Source of the DNA: Streptomyces sp. CB01580
GTDB taxonomy: Bacteria; Actinomycetota; Actinomycetes; Streptomycetales; Streptomycetaceae
Direction: 5' to 3'
Assembly: GCF_001905795.1 (NCBI RefSeq)
Contig: NZ_LIXJ01000007.1
Location: forward strand, 62,001 to 126,000
Length of the DNA: 64,000 nt
Shown: positions 46,129 through 56,608 of the stretch, piece by piece
How positions within the stretch are numbered: the first letter of the stretch is position 1
How the letters are laid out: every line of letters starts with the position of its first letter
Translations under genes and position numbers: made by a program
Notes under the pieces: model-generated
Told to the model about the DNA's origin: nothing
What the model saw: only the letters and a program-made list of their open reading frames with translations
The model's database searches: none

Positions 46129-48297
46129 ATGAAACCGACCGAGAGCGCCGCACCGGTGTCGCGGCTGCAAGGTTTCGTCGGCCTCACGCCCAAGGTGGGT
46201 GCCGTTGCCATCGTGTTCGCCTTCGTTCTGATCGCGACCGGTTTCTACCGGACCCTGAGCGAGGGGCGCGCACTCTTTCCCGATGGCGAGGTCGGCTGGT
46301 CCCTCGCCGTCCTCACCGGTGTCGTCGTCGGCCATCTGGTGGCGCTCGGACGCGACCGGTGGTCGGGCGGCGCCGGTTCCGGGGCCGCCCTCACGCTCGC
46401 CGTGCTGCTGCTCTACGGCTGGCTGGCCGCCGGGCTGGTGAGCCTGGTCGTCGTCGTGCTCGTCGGAGTCGCCCGTCGGCAACGCTGGTGGCAGGGGCTG
46501 CTGCACGGAGCCGTGGACATCCTGGGCATAGGCGCGGCGGCCCTGGTCCTTGCCGCGTTCGGTGACGTCCAGACCGTCGAATCCCCCTGGCAGCCACTCG
46601 ACTGGGGCATCGCCGACCTCCCCGAGATCCTGCTGACCGCCTGCACCTATCTGCTCGTCAGCCGCCTCCTGCTCTGGTACGCCGGAGCCCCCCAGGGCGG
46701 CGGCCTGCCGACCGTCGCCCGCACCGCCCTGCTCCGGCACGGCCTCCTCATGGCGGCGCTGATCGGCATCGCACCGCTGATCTGCGTCGTCGCGATGACC
46801 ATGCCGGTGCTCCTGCCCCTGTTCGCGGTGCCGCTCATCGCCCTGGACTCCACCCTCTGGATCGCGCGGGCCCGGGCGGAGGAGCAGCTGCGCGACCCGC
46901 TGACCGGGCTGCCCAACCGGCAGTGGCTGCTGGAACGCATCTGGACGGCCCTGGAGGACGCCGAGGCCGTGGGGGCCAGATCCGCTCTCGTCCTGATCGA
47001 TCTCGACCGCTTCCGGGCGGTCAACGACACCCTCGGCCATCTGGCGGGGGACCGGCTGCTGCTGCAGATAGCGGAGCGGCTCCGGCTCGCGCTTCCGCGC
47101 GGGGCGGAGGCCGCGCGGCTCGGCGGCGACGAGTTCGCCGTGCTCCTGCCGACCACCGACTCCACGACGAGCGCCCAGCGGGTCGCCCGTCATCTGGTCG
47201 CGGCGCTGTCCTCCCCGCTGGACCTGGACGGTCTGACCCTGGTGCTGGAGGCCAGCGCGGGGGTCGCCGTCCACCCGGACCACGCACCGGACGCGGAAGG
47301 TCTGCTCAGGCGGGCGGACGTGGCGATGTACCAGGCCAAGCGGGACCGCACGGGCGTCGAGGTGTACGAGTCGAAGCGGGACAGCAACACGCCCGACCGG
47401 CTCGGGCTCCTCGGCGACCTGCGGCGGGCGCTGGACGCCGGTGAGGTGGAGCTCCACTACCAGCCGAAGGTCCGTTTCGACGGCCAGGTGGCCGGCCTCG
47501 AAGCGCTGGTGCGCTGGGTGCATCCGGAGCGCGGGCGGGTCCCTCCGGACGAGTTCATCGCCATCGCCGAGTCGTCCGGGCTCATGCCGCACCTCACGGA
47601 GTACGTCCTGGAGACGGCGCTGGCCCAGGTCGCCCGGTGGCGGGCGCAGGGGCTGTTCGTCCCGGTCGCGGTCAACGTCTCGCCGCGCGACGTCCACACC
47701 CCCGGATTCGCGGGCAGCGTCGCGGCCCGGCTCGCCCGGCACGGCGTCCCGGCCGGGGCGCTCCAGCTGGAGATCACGGAGCATGTGCTGCTGGAGGACC
47801 CGCAGCGCGCCGCCGACACCCTGGCCGGGCTCACCGGGCACGGCGTGAAGATGTCCCTCGACGACTTCGGCACGGGGTACTCCTCGCTGGTCCATCTGCG
47901 GCGGCTGCCGGTCAGCGAGCTGAAGATCGACCGGTCGTTCGTGGCCCGGCTGGCCGTCGACAACGAGGACGCGGAGATCGTCCGCTGCACCATCGACCTG
48001 GCGCATTCGCTGGGCCTGCTGGTGGTCGCGGAGGGCGTCGAGGACGACCAGACCTGGGAGCGGCTGCGGGACCTGCGCTGCGACGCCGTGCAGGGATGGC
48101 TGGTCGCCGCGGCGATGCCGCCGCAGGAGACGACGGCCTGGCTGCGGGCGCGCGGCGAGCACGGCTGGCGCCGACCGGCCGAGCTGGCGGCTGCGGCGGC
48201 TGCGGCGGCTGCCGCCGCAGCCGCCGCCGCGGCGACGCCGGAGCTGGAGCAGCGCCCTCCGGGGCGGACGGTCGACTCGCGGCCCGCGACGACCTGA
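46129..48297 (+). CDS. rmdB: Membrane GGDEF-EAL cyclic-di-GMP protein (RmdB-like)
   Basis: The 722-residue protein has about six to eight N-terminal helices (residues 20-250), a GGDEF domain with intact GGDEF at 332-336 and an EAL domain with EAL at 458-460. The phosphodiesterase residues are all present: VNVSPRD, LEITEH, LDDFGTGYSS, LKIDRSF, AEGVED, QGW. The RxxD inhibitory site is not seen. Position after ligA and before gatC fits RmdB, a phosphodiesterase affecting development in S. coelicolor, as I remember it. ATG 46129 has GAGAGGGACGG upstream; a GTG at 46027 would add 34 odd residues. A 16-alanine run lies near the C-terminus. Confidence 0.88.
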   Translation: MKPTESAAPVSRLQGFVGLTPKVGAVAIVFAFVLIATGFYRTLSEGRALFPDGEVGWSLAVLTGVVVGHLVALGRDRWSGGAGSGAALTLAVLLLYGWLAAGLVSLVVVVLVGVARRQRWWQGLLHGAVDILGIGAAALVLAAFGDVQTVESPWQPLDWGIADLPEILLTACTYLLVSRLLLWYAGAPQGGGLPTVARTALLRHGLLMAALIGIAPLICVVAMTMPVLLPLFAVPLIALDSTLWIARARAEEQLRDPLTGLPNRQWLLERIWTALEDAEAVGARSALVLIDLDRFRAVNDTLGHLAGDRLLLQIAERLRLALPRGAEAARLGGDEFAVLLPTTDSTTSAQRVARHLVAALSSPLDLDGLTLVLEASAGVAVHPDHAPDAEGLLRRADVAMYQAKRDRTGVEVYESKRDSNTPDRLGLLGDLRRALDAGEVELHYQPKVRFDGQVAGLEALVRWVHPERGRVPPDEFIAIAESSGLMPHLTEYVLETALAQVARWRAQGLFVPVAVNVSPRDVHTPGFAGSVAARLARHGVPAGALQLEITEHVLLEDPQRAADTLAGLTGHGVKMSLDDFGTGYSSLVHLRRLPVSELKIDRSFVARLAVDNEDAEIVRCTIDLAHSLGLLVVAEGVEDDQTWERLRDLRCDAVQGWLVAAAMPPQETTAWLRARGEHGWRRPAELAAAAAAAAAAAAAAAATPELEQRPPGRTVDSRPATT
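48187..48234 (+). repeat. Poly-alanine tract encoded by a near-perfect palindrome
   Basis: Sixteen consecutive Ala codons (GCG/GCT/GCC/GCA mixed) lie at residues 687-702 of the GGDEF-EAL protein. Within them the 17 bases 48193-48209 are the exact reverse complement of 48211-48227 around a single T, so the coding RNA can fold into a long stem. Confidence 0.9.
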
Positions 48298-48483
48298 CCG
48301 CCGACGTGCGTCGCCACCGCCCGACACGGGTGTGCGACGGCGCGACCGTCCGGCCCGCGTCCGCGACGGCGGCCGACCCCGATCGGCCGCCCGACCAGGG
48401 TGTTCACCCGGGTGGCGGGAGCGGTGGCGGCCGACACCATAGGATTGGGCCAAAACCGCACACCAACCCCTGAGGATCGCTGC

Positions 48484-48780
48484 ATGCCTGGCATCACGCG
48501 CGAGGAGGTCGCCCACCTCGCCCGGCTGGCGCGTCTGGAGCTGAAGGGCGAAGAGCTCGATCACTTCGCCGGTCAGCTCGACGACATCATCGGCGCGGTC
48601 GCCCGCGTCTCCGAGGTCGCCGACCAAGACGTACCGCCGACCTCCCACCCGCTGCCGCTGACCAACGTCATGCGCGCGGACGAGGTCCGTCCGTCGCTCA
48701 CCCCCGAGCAGGCGCTCTCCGGCGCCCCGGCCCAGGAGCAGCAGCGTTTCAAGGTGCCGCAGATCCTGGGGGAGGACTGA
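48484..48780 (+). CDS. gatC: Asp/Glu-tRNA amidotransferase subunit C
   Basis: This 98-residue subunit stabilises the GatA-GatB complex that amidates misacylated Glu-tRNA(Gln) and Asp-tRNA(Asn). The family start [17 protein letters not shown] and the C-terminal [17 protein letters not shown] are present. ATG 48484 was chosen because GAGGA lies upstream and homologues begin here; the longer frame covers intergenic DNA. gatA follows after 4 bp. Confidence 0.96.
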   Translation: MPGITREEVAHLARLARLELKGEELDHFAGQLDDIIGAVARVSEVADQDVPPTSHPLPLTNVMRADEVRPSLTPEQALSGAPAQEQQRFKVPQILGED

Positions 48781-48784
48781 AACC

Positions 48785-50296
48785 ATGACGGACAACAGCA
48801 CCATCATCAAGCTCACCGCCGCCGAGATCGCCGAGAAGATCGCGTCCGGCGAGCTGACCGCCGTCGAGGTCGCCGAGGCGCACCTGGCCCGGATCGACGC
48901 GGTCGACGAGAAGGTCCACGCCTTCCTGCACGTCGACCGCGAGGGCGCGCTCGCGCAGGCCCGTGCCGTCGACGCGAAGCGGGCGGCGGGCGAGAAGCTG
49001 GGCCCGCTGGCCGGCGTCCCGCTCGCGCTCAAGGACATCTTCACCACCGAGGGCATCCCGACCACCGTCGGTTCCAAGATCCTCGAGGGCTGGATCCCGC
49101 CGTACGACGCGACCCTCACCAGGAAGCTGAAGGACGCCGACGTCGTCATCCTCGGCAAGACCAACATGGACGAGTTCGCCATGGGGTCCTCCACCGAGAA
49201 CAGCGCCTACGGCCCGACCGGCAACCCGTGGGACCTCACGCGGATCCCGGGCGGCTCGGGCGGCGGCTCCTCGGCCGCGCTCGCCTCGTACGAGGCCCCG
49301 CTGGCCATCGGTACGGACACCGGCGGCTCCATCCGCCAGCCCGCCGCCGTCACCGGCACCGTCGGCGTCAAGCCCACGTACGGCGGCGTCTCCCGCTACG
49401 GCATGGTGGCGTTCTCCAGCTCCCTCGACCAGGGCGGGCCCTGCGCCCGTACGGTCCTGGACGCGGCGCTGCTGCACGAGGTGATCGCCGGCCACGACCC
49501 GATGGACTCGACGTCCATCGACGCCCCGGTCCCGCCGGTCGTCGAGGCCGCCCGCAACGGCAGCGTCGAGGGCATGCGGGTCGGCGTCGTCAAGCAGTTC
49601 TCCGGCGAGGGCTACCAGGCCGGCGTCGTCCAGCGGTTCAACGAGTCGGTCGAGCTGCTGAAGTCGCTCGGCGCCACGATCGTCGAGCTGGACTGCCCGT
49701 CCTTCGACCTCGCGCTGTCGGCGTACTACCTGATCGCGCCGTCCGAGTGCTCCTCCAACCTGGCCCGCTTCGACGCCATGCGCTACGGCCTGCGGGTCGG
49801 CGACGACGGCACGAAGTCCGCCGAGGACGTCACCGCGCTCACCCGCGAGGCCGGTTTCGGCGACGAGGTGAAGCGCCGCGTCATCCTCGGCACGTACGCG
49901 CTCAGCTCCGGCTACTACGACGCGTACTACGGCTCCGCGCAGAAGGTCCGCACCCTGATCACCCGGGACTTCGAGCGGGCCTTCGAGCCGGGCAGCGGTG
50001 TCGATGTAATCGTCTCGCCGACGACGCCCACCACCGCCTTCCCGATCGGCGAGCGCGCCGACGACCCGATGGCGATGTACCTCGCGGACCTCTGCACCAT
50101 CCCGACCAACCTCGCCGGCAACGCCGCCATGTCGCTGCCCTGCGGTCTGGCCCCGGAGGACGGCCTGCCGGTCGGTCTGCAGATCATCGCCCCCGCCATG
50201 AAGGACGACCGGCTGTACAAGGTCGGAGCCGCCGTCGAGGCCGCCTTCGTGGAAAAGTGGGGACACCCGCTGCTGGAGGAGGCTCCGTCACTGTGA
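48785..50296 (+). CDS. gatA: Asp/Glu-tRNA amidotransferase subunit A
   Basis: This 503-residue amidase liberates ammonia from glutamine for tRNA amidation. The catalytic triad Lys83 (PLALKDIF), cis-Ser158 ([10 protein letters not shown]) and nucleophile Ser182 ([12 protein letters not shown]) is complete. The length is normal. It lies between gatC (4 bp) and a 79-codon gene whose GTG overlaps its stop. Confidence 0.97.
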   Translation: MTDNSTIIKLTAAEIAEKIASGELTAVEVAEAHLARIDAVDEKVHAFLHVDREGALAQARAVDAKRAAGEKLGPLAGVPLALKDIFTTEGIPTTVGSKILEGWIPPYDATLTRKLKDADVVILGKTNMDEFAMGSSTENSAYGPTGNPWDLTRIPGGSGGGSSAALASYEAPLAIGTDTGGSIRQPAAVTGTVGVKPTYGGVSRYGMVAFSSSLDQGGPCARTVLDAALLHEVIAGHDPMDSTSIDAPVPPVVEAARNGSVEGMRVGVVKQFSGEGYQAGVVQRFNESVELLKSLGATIVELDCPSFDLALSAYYLIAPSECSSNLARFDAMRYGLRVGDDGTKSAEDVTALTREAGFGDEVKRRVILGTYALSSGYYDAYYGSAQKVRTLITRDFERAFEPGSGVDVIVSPTTPTTAFPIGERADDPMAMYLADLCTIPTNLAGNAAMSLPCGLAPEDGLPVGLQIIAPAMKDDRLYKVGAAVEAAFVEKWGHPLLEEAPSL

Positions 50297-50532
50297 ACGC
50301 GCTGAGCAAGGCCAAGGGCTTCAAGAAGTCCAAGACCGGTACATACCTGTCCATCGGCACCACCGCCTTCGGGGCGCTCGGTGTCATCAGGCAGGCCAAG
50401 CAGGCCCGCTCCGAGCACGACACGCTCCGGCTGGTCGACGCCGTCGTCTCCGCCGCCGCCATCGCCACCGGTATCGCCCTGCTGCTGCGCGAACTCAAGC
50501 GCATCGGCGACGACGACGTACTGCTGGGCTGA
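50293..50532 (+). CDS. Small membrane-associated protein between gatA and gatB
   Basis: This is a 79-residue protein of unknown function. It has a basic N-terminus ([11 protein letters not shown]), a moderately hydrophobic segment ([16 protein letters not shown]), an amphipathic charged stretch, a second hydrophobic segment ([19 protein letters not shown]) and an acidic end. GTG 50293 overlaps the gatA stop (GTGA), and gatB starts 17 bp after its stop, so it is translated as part of the gat operon. I do not recognise a family. High third-position GC and the tight coupling support it being real. Confidence 0.75.
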   Translation: MNALSKAKGFKKSKTGTYLSIGTTAFGALGVIRQAKQARSEHDTLRLVDAVVSAAAIATGIALLLRELKRIGDDDVLLG

Positions 50533-50548
50533 GGGGGAAGGTTTCACC

Positions 50549-52057
50549 GTGACTGTCACCGACCTGGTGTCGTACGAGGACGCCCTCGCGTCCTACGACC
50601 CCGTCATGGGCCTGGAGGTCCATGTCGAGCTCGGCACCAAGACCAAGATGTTCTGCGGCTGCTCGACCGAGCTGAAGCAGGACGCCAATTCCCAGACCTG
50701 CCCGGTCTGCCTCGGGCTGCCCGGCGCGCTGCCGGTCGTCAACGAGATCGGCGTCGAGTCCGCCATCAAGATCGGCCTCGCGCTGAACTGCGAGATCGCC
50801 GAGTGGTGCCGCTTCGCCCGGAAGAACTACTTCTATCCGGACATGCCGAAGAACTTCCAGACCTCCCAGTACGACGAGCCGATCGCCTTCAACGGCTATC
50901 TGGACGTCCAGCTGGAGGACGGCGAGGTCTTCCGCGTGCACATCGAGCGCGCCCACATGGAGGAGGACACCGGCAAGTCGACCCACGTCGGCGGCGCCAC
51001 CGGCCGTATCCAGGGCGCCTCGCACTCCCTGCTGGACTACAACCGCGCCGGCATCCCGCTCATCGAGATCGTCACCAAGCCGATCGAGGGCGCGGGCGCC
51101 CGCGCCCCCGAGGTCGCCAAGGCGTATGTCACCGAGCTCCGCGAGCTCATCAAGGCGCTCGGCGTCTCGGAGGCCCGGATGGAGATGGGCCAGATGCGCT
51201 GCGACGTCAACCTGTCGCTGCGCCCGCAGGGCACCGAGACGTTCGGTACGCGCTCCGAGACGAAGAACGTGAACTCGCTGCGTTCCGTCGAGCGCGCCGT
51301 CCGCTTCGAGATCCAGCGCCACGCCGCGGTGCTGGGCTCCGGCGGCACGGTCGTGCAGGAGACCCGTCACTTCCACGAGGAGGACGGCTCGACCACGTCC
51401 GGCCGTATCAAGGACAACGCCGAGGACTACCGCTACTTCCCCGAGCCCGACCTGGTGCCGGTCGCCCCGGCCCGGGAGTGGGTCGAGGAGCTCCGGGGCG
51501 GCCTCCCCGAGCTGCCTCGGGTGCGCCGCAACCGGCTCAAGGAGGAGTGGGGCGTCTCCGAGCACGACATGCAGTCCATCCTCAACGCGGGCGCGGTCGA
51601 CCTGATCGTCGCCACGACCGAGGCGGGCGCCCCCTCGGACCAGGCCCGCAAGTGGTGGATGGGCGAGCTGGCCCGTAACGCCAACGAGACCGGCCGCGGC
51701 CTCGACGAGCTGCCGATCACCCCGGCGCAGGTCGCCCGGGTGACCGAGCTCGTCGCCTCGGGCGACCTCAACGACAAGCTGGCCCGCCAGGTCATCGAGG
51801 GCGTCCTCGCGGGCGAGGGCGACCCGGACACCGTCGTCGAGAAGCGCGGCCTGAAGGTCGTCTCGGACGAGGGCGCGCTGGGCGCGGCCGTGGACGAGGC
51901 CATCGCCGCCAACGGCGCCATCGCGGACAAGATCCGCGGCGGCAAGGTCGCGGCGGCGGGCGCGCTCGTCGGCGCGGTCATGAAGGCCACCCGCGGCCAG
52001 GCGGACGCGGCCCGGGTGCGCGAGCTGATCCTGGAGAAGCTCGGCGTCGAGGGCTGA
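50549..52057 (+). CDS. gatB: Asp/Glu-tRNA amidotransferase subunit B
   Basis: This 502-residue kinase subunit phosphorylates the misacylated tRNA before amidation. It has the GatB start [20 protein letters not shown] with the zinc cysteines CGC...TCPVC, the [18 protein letters not shown] segment, and the C-terminal YqeY-like tail domain ([19 protein letters not shown]). GTG 50549 is preceded by GAGGGGGAAGG. It is the last gene of the gat group; a strong two-way terminator follows. Confidence 0.97.
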   Translation: MTVTDLVSYEDALASYDPVMGLEVHVELGTKTKMFCGCSTELKQDANSQTCPVCLGLPGALPVVNEIGVESAIKIGLALNCEIAEWCRFARKNYFYPDMPKNFQTSQYDEPIAFNGYLDVQLEDGEVFRVHIERAHMEEDTGKSTHVGGATGRIQGASHSLLDYNRAGIPLIEIVTKPIEGAGARAPEVAKAYVTELRELIKALGVSEARMEMGQMRCDVNLSLRPQGTETFGTRSETKNVNSLRSVERAVRFEIQRHAAVLGSGGTVVQETRHFHEEDGSTTSGRIKDNAEDYRYFPEPDLVPVAPAREWVEELRGGLPELPRVRRNRLKEEWGVSEHDMQSILNAGAVDLIVATTEAGAPSDQARKWWMGELARNANETGRGLDELPITPAQVARVTELVASGDLNDKLARQVIEGVLAGEGDPDTVVEKRGLKVVSDEGALGAAVDEAIAANGAIADKIRGGKVAAAGALVGAVMKATRGQADAARVRELILEKLGVEG

Positions 52058-52097
52058 TCCGGCCGCCGCACGGGGCGGTTCCCGTGTACGTCCGGAA

Positions 52098-52132
52098 GGG
52101 GCGGTGCACCCGTGAGCCGGGTGCACCGCCCC
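52098..52132. terminator. Bidirectional terminator between gatB and the kinase gene
   Basis: GGGGCGGTGCACCC (52098-52111) and GGGTGCACCGCCCC (52119-52132) form a perfect 14-bp stem with a 7-nt loop between convergent genes. Confidence 0.9.
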
Positions 52133-52186
52133 ACACCGTGACCCGGGTCGGGGCCCGTCGTGCGCGGTCCGTCCCGTCGCCCGCGG

Positions 52187-54166
52187 CTACCGCTTGAGCA
52201 GCGGGGTGCCGAGCGCGAGTTTCGCGCCGTCGCAGTTCTCGTCCACCTGGATGCGCAGCCGCAGCCCGTTCGCCACCTTCAGGGACAGCCTCTGCGGCTT
52301 GCCCAGTTCGAGCGTCCCGACCCAGAGCGTGGTGTCGTCCACCTTGACGGTCAGCCGCCCCGACTCGTAGTACGAGTCGTCGTCGATCCCCGCCGTCAGG
52401 TCGAAAGTGGTCCAGGCGCGCCCGAGGTTGAACTCCATGTACGGCTCGGTGGTGCAGTCCGGCGATGCCACATAGGCGTCCGTGTGCAGTTGGGTATTGA
52501 GGTTCGCGGAGCCCACCTCGAACCCGTCGGTGTCGGCCACCGGATTCAGCGTGGTCAGCGAGACCTCCGTGGCGTTGTCGGCGACCCCGGGCGTCGACGG
52601 GTCCGGCGACGGGCCGTCGCCCTCGTCGTCCGTGCCCCCGGAATCGTCCGGCGACGCGTCCGGACCGGGGTCCGCGTCCGCCGGTGCGGACGCGCCGACC
52701 GCGTCCGCCGGGCGGTCGCCGTCCTCGCCGCGCAGCAGTGCCCATGCCCCGCCCGCGCCCAGTGCGGCGGCGACCAGCACGGCCGCCGCCGACAGGGCGA
52801 TCCGCTTCCGGCTCCCGTTCCTCTGCGGAGCGGCCGGGACCTGTGTCTCCTGAGCGGGGTCCTGGAACGGTCGCGGAGGCTGCGTCGAGTGCGGGGGCCG
52901 AATGTCGTGCGGAGGCTGTGCCGACGCCTGAGGCGACGCGGGCGGTGCGTCGTGCGGTCGCGGACCGGGGCCCGCTCCCCGGGCCGGGTCGGGCCCCGTC
53001 GCCGGGCCCGGATCCACCGTTGCGGGCAGCGGCACTCCGGGATCGGCGGAGGCGGTGATCGGCGGCGGGAAGGCGGGCGGGGCGCCCTCGTCCGGGGACG
53101 TCGCGGGCGGGGAGCCGGGAGGCGGGGTCAGGAGCGGTGGCGGTACGGCCGGGGCCACGGCGGACCCCGGTGCCGTGTCCGTCGTCCCGGCCGTACCGGG
53201 TACCGCGTCGCGCACCGAGACGGCCGGGCCACCGGTGACCGTCGTCGACACCACCGCCGGGCGCAGGTCCTTCACCCACGCCGACAGACTCTCCGGCCGT
53301 CGGTCGGGTTCGACCGCGCAGATCCGCAGGATCCGCTCGACCCGGTCCGGGTCCGCCGCCGCTACCTGGGGGAGCGCGGCCAGCGCCGTCCGGAGCTGCT
53401 CGGGGGTGCTCGGCGGGGACTGGGCGCTGAGCAGGAAGTAGGCGATCGCGCCGAACGCGTACCGGTCGGTGTTCGGCGTCCGCTTGCCCTCGAAGACCTC
53501 CGGCGCCGCGTAGCCCGGGGTGAACCAGACCTCCGCCGTCTGATGGTCGGCGGTCAGCTTGCTCAGCCCGAAGTCGACCAGGGTGGCCTGGCCGTGCCGG
53601 TCGACCATGACGTTCCCCGGGGACAGGTCGCCGTGGACGACGGTGCGGCCGGAGGGCGTCGCCCGCCCCGAGTGCAGCCAGTCCAGCACGTCCGCGAGCT
53701 GTTCGAGGGTCCGCAGCACCTCCCGGCGCTCGGCGTGGGTGGCGAGGGTCCGCTCCTCCCGCCAGTCGCGCAGGTCGAGCCCTTCCACATGGTTCATGAC
53801 CAGGACGAGCGACCGTCCGGCCGCGGTCGACGCGTCGCCCCGGCCGTGGATGGGAGGCCCCTCGAAGTGTTCGCGCACCCCGACCACACCGGGACGGTTC
53901 ACGAAGCGCAGCAGCTCCGCCTGGTCCTGCCACCTGGCGCTGAGCCGCCGGAACTGCTCGACGCTGATCGTGGTCCTGGAGTCCAGCACCTTCACGACCA
54001 CGGTCTCGGGCGCCCCGTCGAGCTCGATCTCGGCCCGGTAGAGGACGGCCTCGCCGCCCCTCCCGATGGAGTTGAGCAGGCGGTATCTGTCCGGTGTGGA
54101 GTCCGGCCCGATGTGGTGCGACCCACTGTTCAACTGTTCCCCCAGTGACTGGAATTGACGGTGCAT
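52187..54166 (-). CDS. Membrane Ser/Thr protein kinase with C-terminal NPCBM-like domain
   Basis: The 659-residue protein has a kinase domain (about 25-300) with the glycine loop GRGGEAVLYRA, Lys59 in VVVKV, the catalytic loop HGDLSPGN (Asp180, Asn185) and DFG at 198-200, so it should be active. A Pro-rich linker (310-450), one membrane helix (about 455-478) and an acidic stretch lead to an extracytoplasmic domain (about 540-659) with SYYESGRLTVKVDDTTLWVG, like NPCBM/NEW2 sugar-binding folds. It may sense a cell-wall carbohydrate. It is divergent from the phospholipase C gene across 295 bp in which no element stands out. Confidence 0.92.
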   Translation of the reverse strand: MHRQFQSLGEQLNSGSHHIGPDSTPDRYRLLNSIGRGGEAVLYRAEIELDGAPETVVVKVLDSRTTISVEQFRRLSARWQDQAELLRFVNRPGVVGVREHFEGPPIHGRGDASTAAGRSLVLVMNHVEGLDLRDWREERTLATHAERREVLRTLEQLADVLDWLHSGRATPSGRTVVHGDLSPGNVMVDRHGQATLVDFGLSKLTADHQTAEVWFTPGYAAPEVFEGKRTPNTDRYAFGAIAYFLLSAQSPPSTPEQLRTALAALPQVAAADPDRVERILRICAVEPDRRPESLSAWVKDLRPAVVSTTVTGGPAVSVRDAVPGTAGTTDTAPGSAVAPAVPPPLLTPPPGSPPATSPDEGAPPAFPPPITASADPGVPLPATVDPGPATGPDPARGAGPGPRPHDAPPASPQASAQPPHDIRPPHSTQPPRPFQDPAQETQVPAAPQRNGSRKRIALSAAAVLVAAALGAGGAWALLRGEDGDRPADAVGASAPADADPGPDASPDDSGGTDDEGDGPSPDPSTPGVADNATEVSLTTLNPVADTDGFEVGSANLNTQLHTDAYVASPDCTTEPYMEFNLGRAWTTFDLTAGIDDDSYYESGRLTVKVDDTTLWVGTLELGKPQRLSLKVANGLRLRIQVDENCDGAKLALGTPLLKR

Positions 54167-54461
54167 AAGGTTGCCGCGCGGGTGCCGCGCCGGTCAACGT
54201 CGGCCGGGTGGGGGCAACCGCCCCGGACCGCCGCGCGAGCCTCGGCCGGGCCACCGCGGGCGCCATGGACCGGGACGGCTGCGGGCGCCTCGGGACCGGA
54301 CCCCGTGGGCGACCCGGCGTCGGACCGTCGCGGGCCTGTGGGGGCGGTTGGACTTTCCGGCCGACGTGTTGGACGTTCACCACCGAGCCGTACGGAGTCC
54401 TTCCCGAGGCCACCTGGCGTGACTACGTTCCCGGCCATACGACAGGACTCGGGAGGCTCAC

Positions 54462-56585
54462 TTGACCACGGACATCTCACGGCGACGGCTCTTCGCACTC
54501 GGTGGCGGCGCGTTCGGCGCCGCGGCGGCGGGGTCGCTGCTGCCGCCGTCGCTGCAGGCCGCGATGGCCGCGCAGCCGGCGCACCCGGCCGGGTCCGGTG
54601 GCGGTGGGCTCCGGGACATCAGGCACGTGGTGATCCTGATGCAGGAGAACCGTTCCTTCGATCATTACTTCGGCGCGCTCCGGGGCGTACGCGGCTTCGG
54701 CGACCGCAACGCGATCGAGCTGCCCTCCGGCAGGCCGGTCTTCGAGCAGCCCGCCCCGCTCGGCGCCTCCGTGCTGCCGTTCCCGGTGCGGGGTGCCGCC
54801 GAGACGCAGAAGAAGGACCTCCAGTACATCGGCGCGCTCGACCACTCCTGGAACGGCGGCGGCCGAGCGTGGGCCGACGGCTGGATGAACGGCTGGGTGA
54901 GCGCGAAGACGGCCGCCACCATGGCGTACTACGACCGCCGCGACATCCCGCTGCACTATGAACTGGCCGACACCTTCACGGTTTGCGACGCCTACCACTC
55001 CTCGATCCACTCCTCGACCAGCCCCAACCGCAACCACCTCTGGAGCGGGAAGACGGGCTACGAGCCGAACGGGAAGCGGGCCGTCGGCAACGACGCGTAC
55101 GACGAGGGCACGCACCCCGGGTACGACTGGGGCACCTACGCGGAACGGCTGGAGAAGGCGGGCCGCAGCTGGCGCACGTACACCGAGTGGGAGAACTTCA
55201 CCGACAACCAGATCGAGTTCTTCGCCACCTTCAAGGCGATCGCCCGCAAGGCGCTGGCGAGGACCGGTGGCCACACGTACATGGAGTCGTTCTACTCGGC
55301 CGTCCGGGACGCGGACGCCGCCGAGCGGGAGCGGCTGCTCGGGCTGCTCGAACAGGGCGTCGCCACCCTGGACAGGACCGGGCGCAGCCTCTTCGAGCGC
55401 GGGCTGCGCAGGGTCGAGACCGGCACGCTGGCCGACGAGTTCGCCAAGGACGTGGCGGCGGGCACCCTCCCCGAGGTCTCCTACCTGGTGCCGTCGGCCC
55501 TCGACTCCGAGCACCCGAGCGTCTCCTCGCCGGTCCACAGCGCGACGATCGTCTACAAGATCCTGGACGCGCTGGGCAGGCACCCCGAGGTCTGGCGGCA
55601 CACCGCCGTCATCATCAACTACGACGAGAACGACGGCTTCTTCGACCACGTGCCGCCGCCCGTCGCGCCGCCGGAGGTGGCCGAGGAGCGGTGGGAGGGC
55701 AAGCCGACCGGTCTCGGCATGCGGGTCCCACTGCTCGTCGTCTCGCCCTGGACCGTGGGCGGCTACGTCTGCTCCGAGGTCTTCGACCACACCTCCGTCA
55801 TCCGCTTCCTGGAGCGCTGGACCGGGGTGGAGGAGCCGAACATCGGCGCCTGGCGGCGCACCGTCACCGGCGATCTGACCTCGGCCTTCGACTTCGAGCG
55901 CGCACGGCGGCGGCCCGACGTGGAACGGCCCGGCGCCATCCCGCCGTTCACCGGACGCTGGGCGCCGAGGCCGCCGCTCGTGCAGCACATGCCCGCACAG
56001 GAGCCCGGGGTGCGCCCGGCCCGCCCGCTGCCGTACCAGCCGGACGCGCAGGCCCGGCTGGTGGGCGGCGAGGTGCGCGTGGCCCTCGGCAACACCGGCC
56101 GCTCCTCCGCGCACTTCACGCTGTACCCGTACGCGGGCGAGTTCCCCGTGCCGCAGCACCGCGACGTGAAGGGCACGGCGCACTGGTCGGTGCCCGTCAA
56201 CGGCTCGGCGTACCGGTTCACGGTGACGGGCCCCAACGGCTTCCGCCGCGAGTTCGCCGGGCCCGCGGCGGGCGCCGCCCTGGCCGGTGCCGAGGTCGGC
56301 TCACGGATCGACGCGCACGAGCGGGATCTGCATCTCGTCCTGCGCAACAACGGGCGGACGACGCTCACCTTCACCGTGCGGCCGCTCGGATACGTCGACG
56401 AGGCGGACCTGCGCGACTGGACCAGGACGGTCAAGGTCAAGCCGGGACGCAGCCGTACGGTGGTGCACTCGGCGGCGGACGCGCACGGCTGGTACGACCT
56501 GGAGGTCACCGTCGACGGGGAGGGCGGCTTCCGGCGCCGGCTCATGGGACACATCGAGAACGGCCGGGCGAGCGTCTCCGGCTGA
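54462..56585 (+). CDS. Tat-exported phospholipase C (phosphocholine-specific type)
   Basis: The 707-residue enzyme hydrolyses phospholipid head groups outside the cell. A twin-arginine signal (SRRRLFALGGGAFGAAAAG) is followed by the phosphoesterase domain with MQENRSFDHYFGALRGVRGF, TSPNRNHLWSG and NYDENDGFFDHVPPP. Two repeated C-terminal beta domains (about residues 520-610 and 610-700) follow. TTG 54462 has GGGAGG eight bases upstream and gives the complete Tat signal. Streptomyces often make this enzyme under phosphate limitation; I could not identify a clear PHO box. Confidence 0.94.
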   Translation: MTTDISRRRLFALGGGAFGAAAAGSLLPPSLQAAMAAQPAHPAGSGGGGLRDIRHVVILMQENRSFDHYFGALRGVRGFGDRNAIELPSGRPVFEQPAPLGASVLPFPVRGAAETQKKDLQYIGALDHSWNGGGRAWADGWMNGWVSAKTAATMAYYDRRDIPLHYELADTFTVCDAYHSSIHSSTSPNRNHLWSGKTGYEPNGKRAVGNDAYDEGTHPGYDWGTYAERLEKAGRSWRTYTEWENFTDNQIEFFATFKAIARKALARTGGHTYMESFYSAVRDADAAERERLLGLLEQGVATLDRTGRSLFERGLRRVETGTLADEFAKDVAAGTLPEVSYLVPSALDSEHPSVSSPVHSATIVYKILDALGRHPEVWRHTAVIINYDENDGFFDHVPPPVAPPEVAEERWEGKPTGLGMRVPLLVVSPWTVGGYVCSEVFDHTSVIRFLERWTGVEEPNIGAWRRTVTGDLTSAFDFERARRRPDVERPGAIPPFTGRWAPRPPLVQHMPAQEPGVRPARPLPYQPDAQARLVGGEVRVALGNTGRSSAHFTLYPYAGEFPVPQHRDVKGTAHWSVPVNGSAYRFTVTGPNGFRREFAGPAAGAALAGAEVGSRIDAHERDLHLVLRNNGRTTLTFTVRPLGYVDEADLRDWTRTVKVKPGRSRTVVHSAADAHGWYDLEVTVDGEGGFRRRLMGHIENGRASVSG

Positions 56586-56590
56586 CGGCG

Positions 56591-56608
56591 ACGGCCGGGA
56601 CCGGCCGT
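56591..56608 (+). terminator. Stem-loop after the phospholipase C gene
   Basis: ACGGCCG (56591-56597), GGAC, CGGCCGT (56602-56608): a 7-bp stem with a 4-nt loop, six bases after the stop. Confidence 0.6.
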
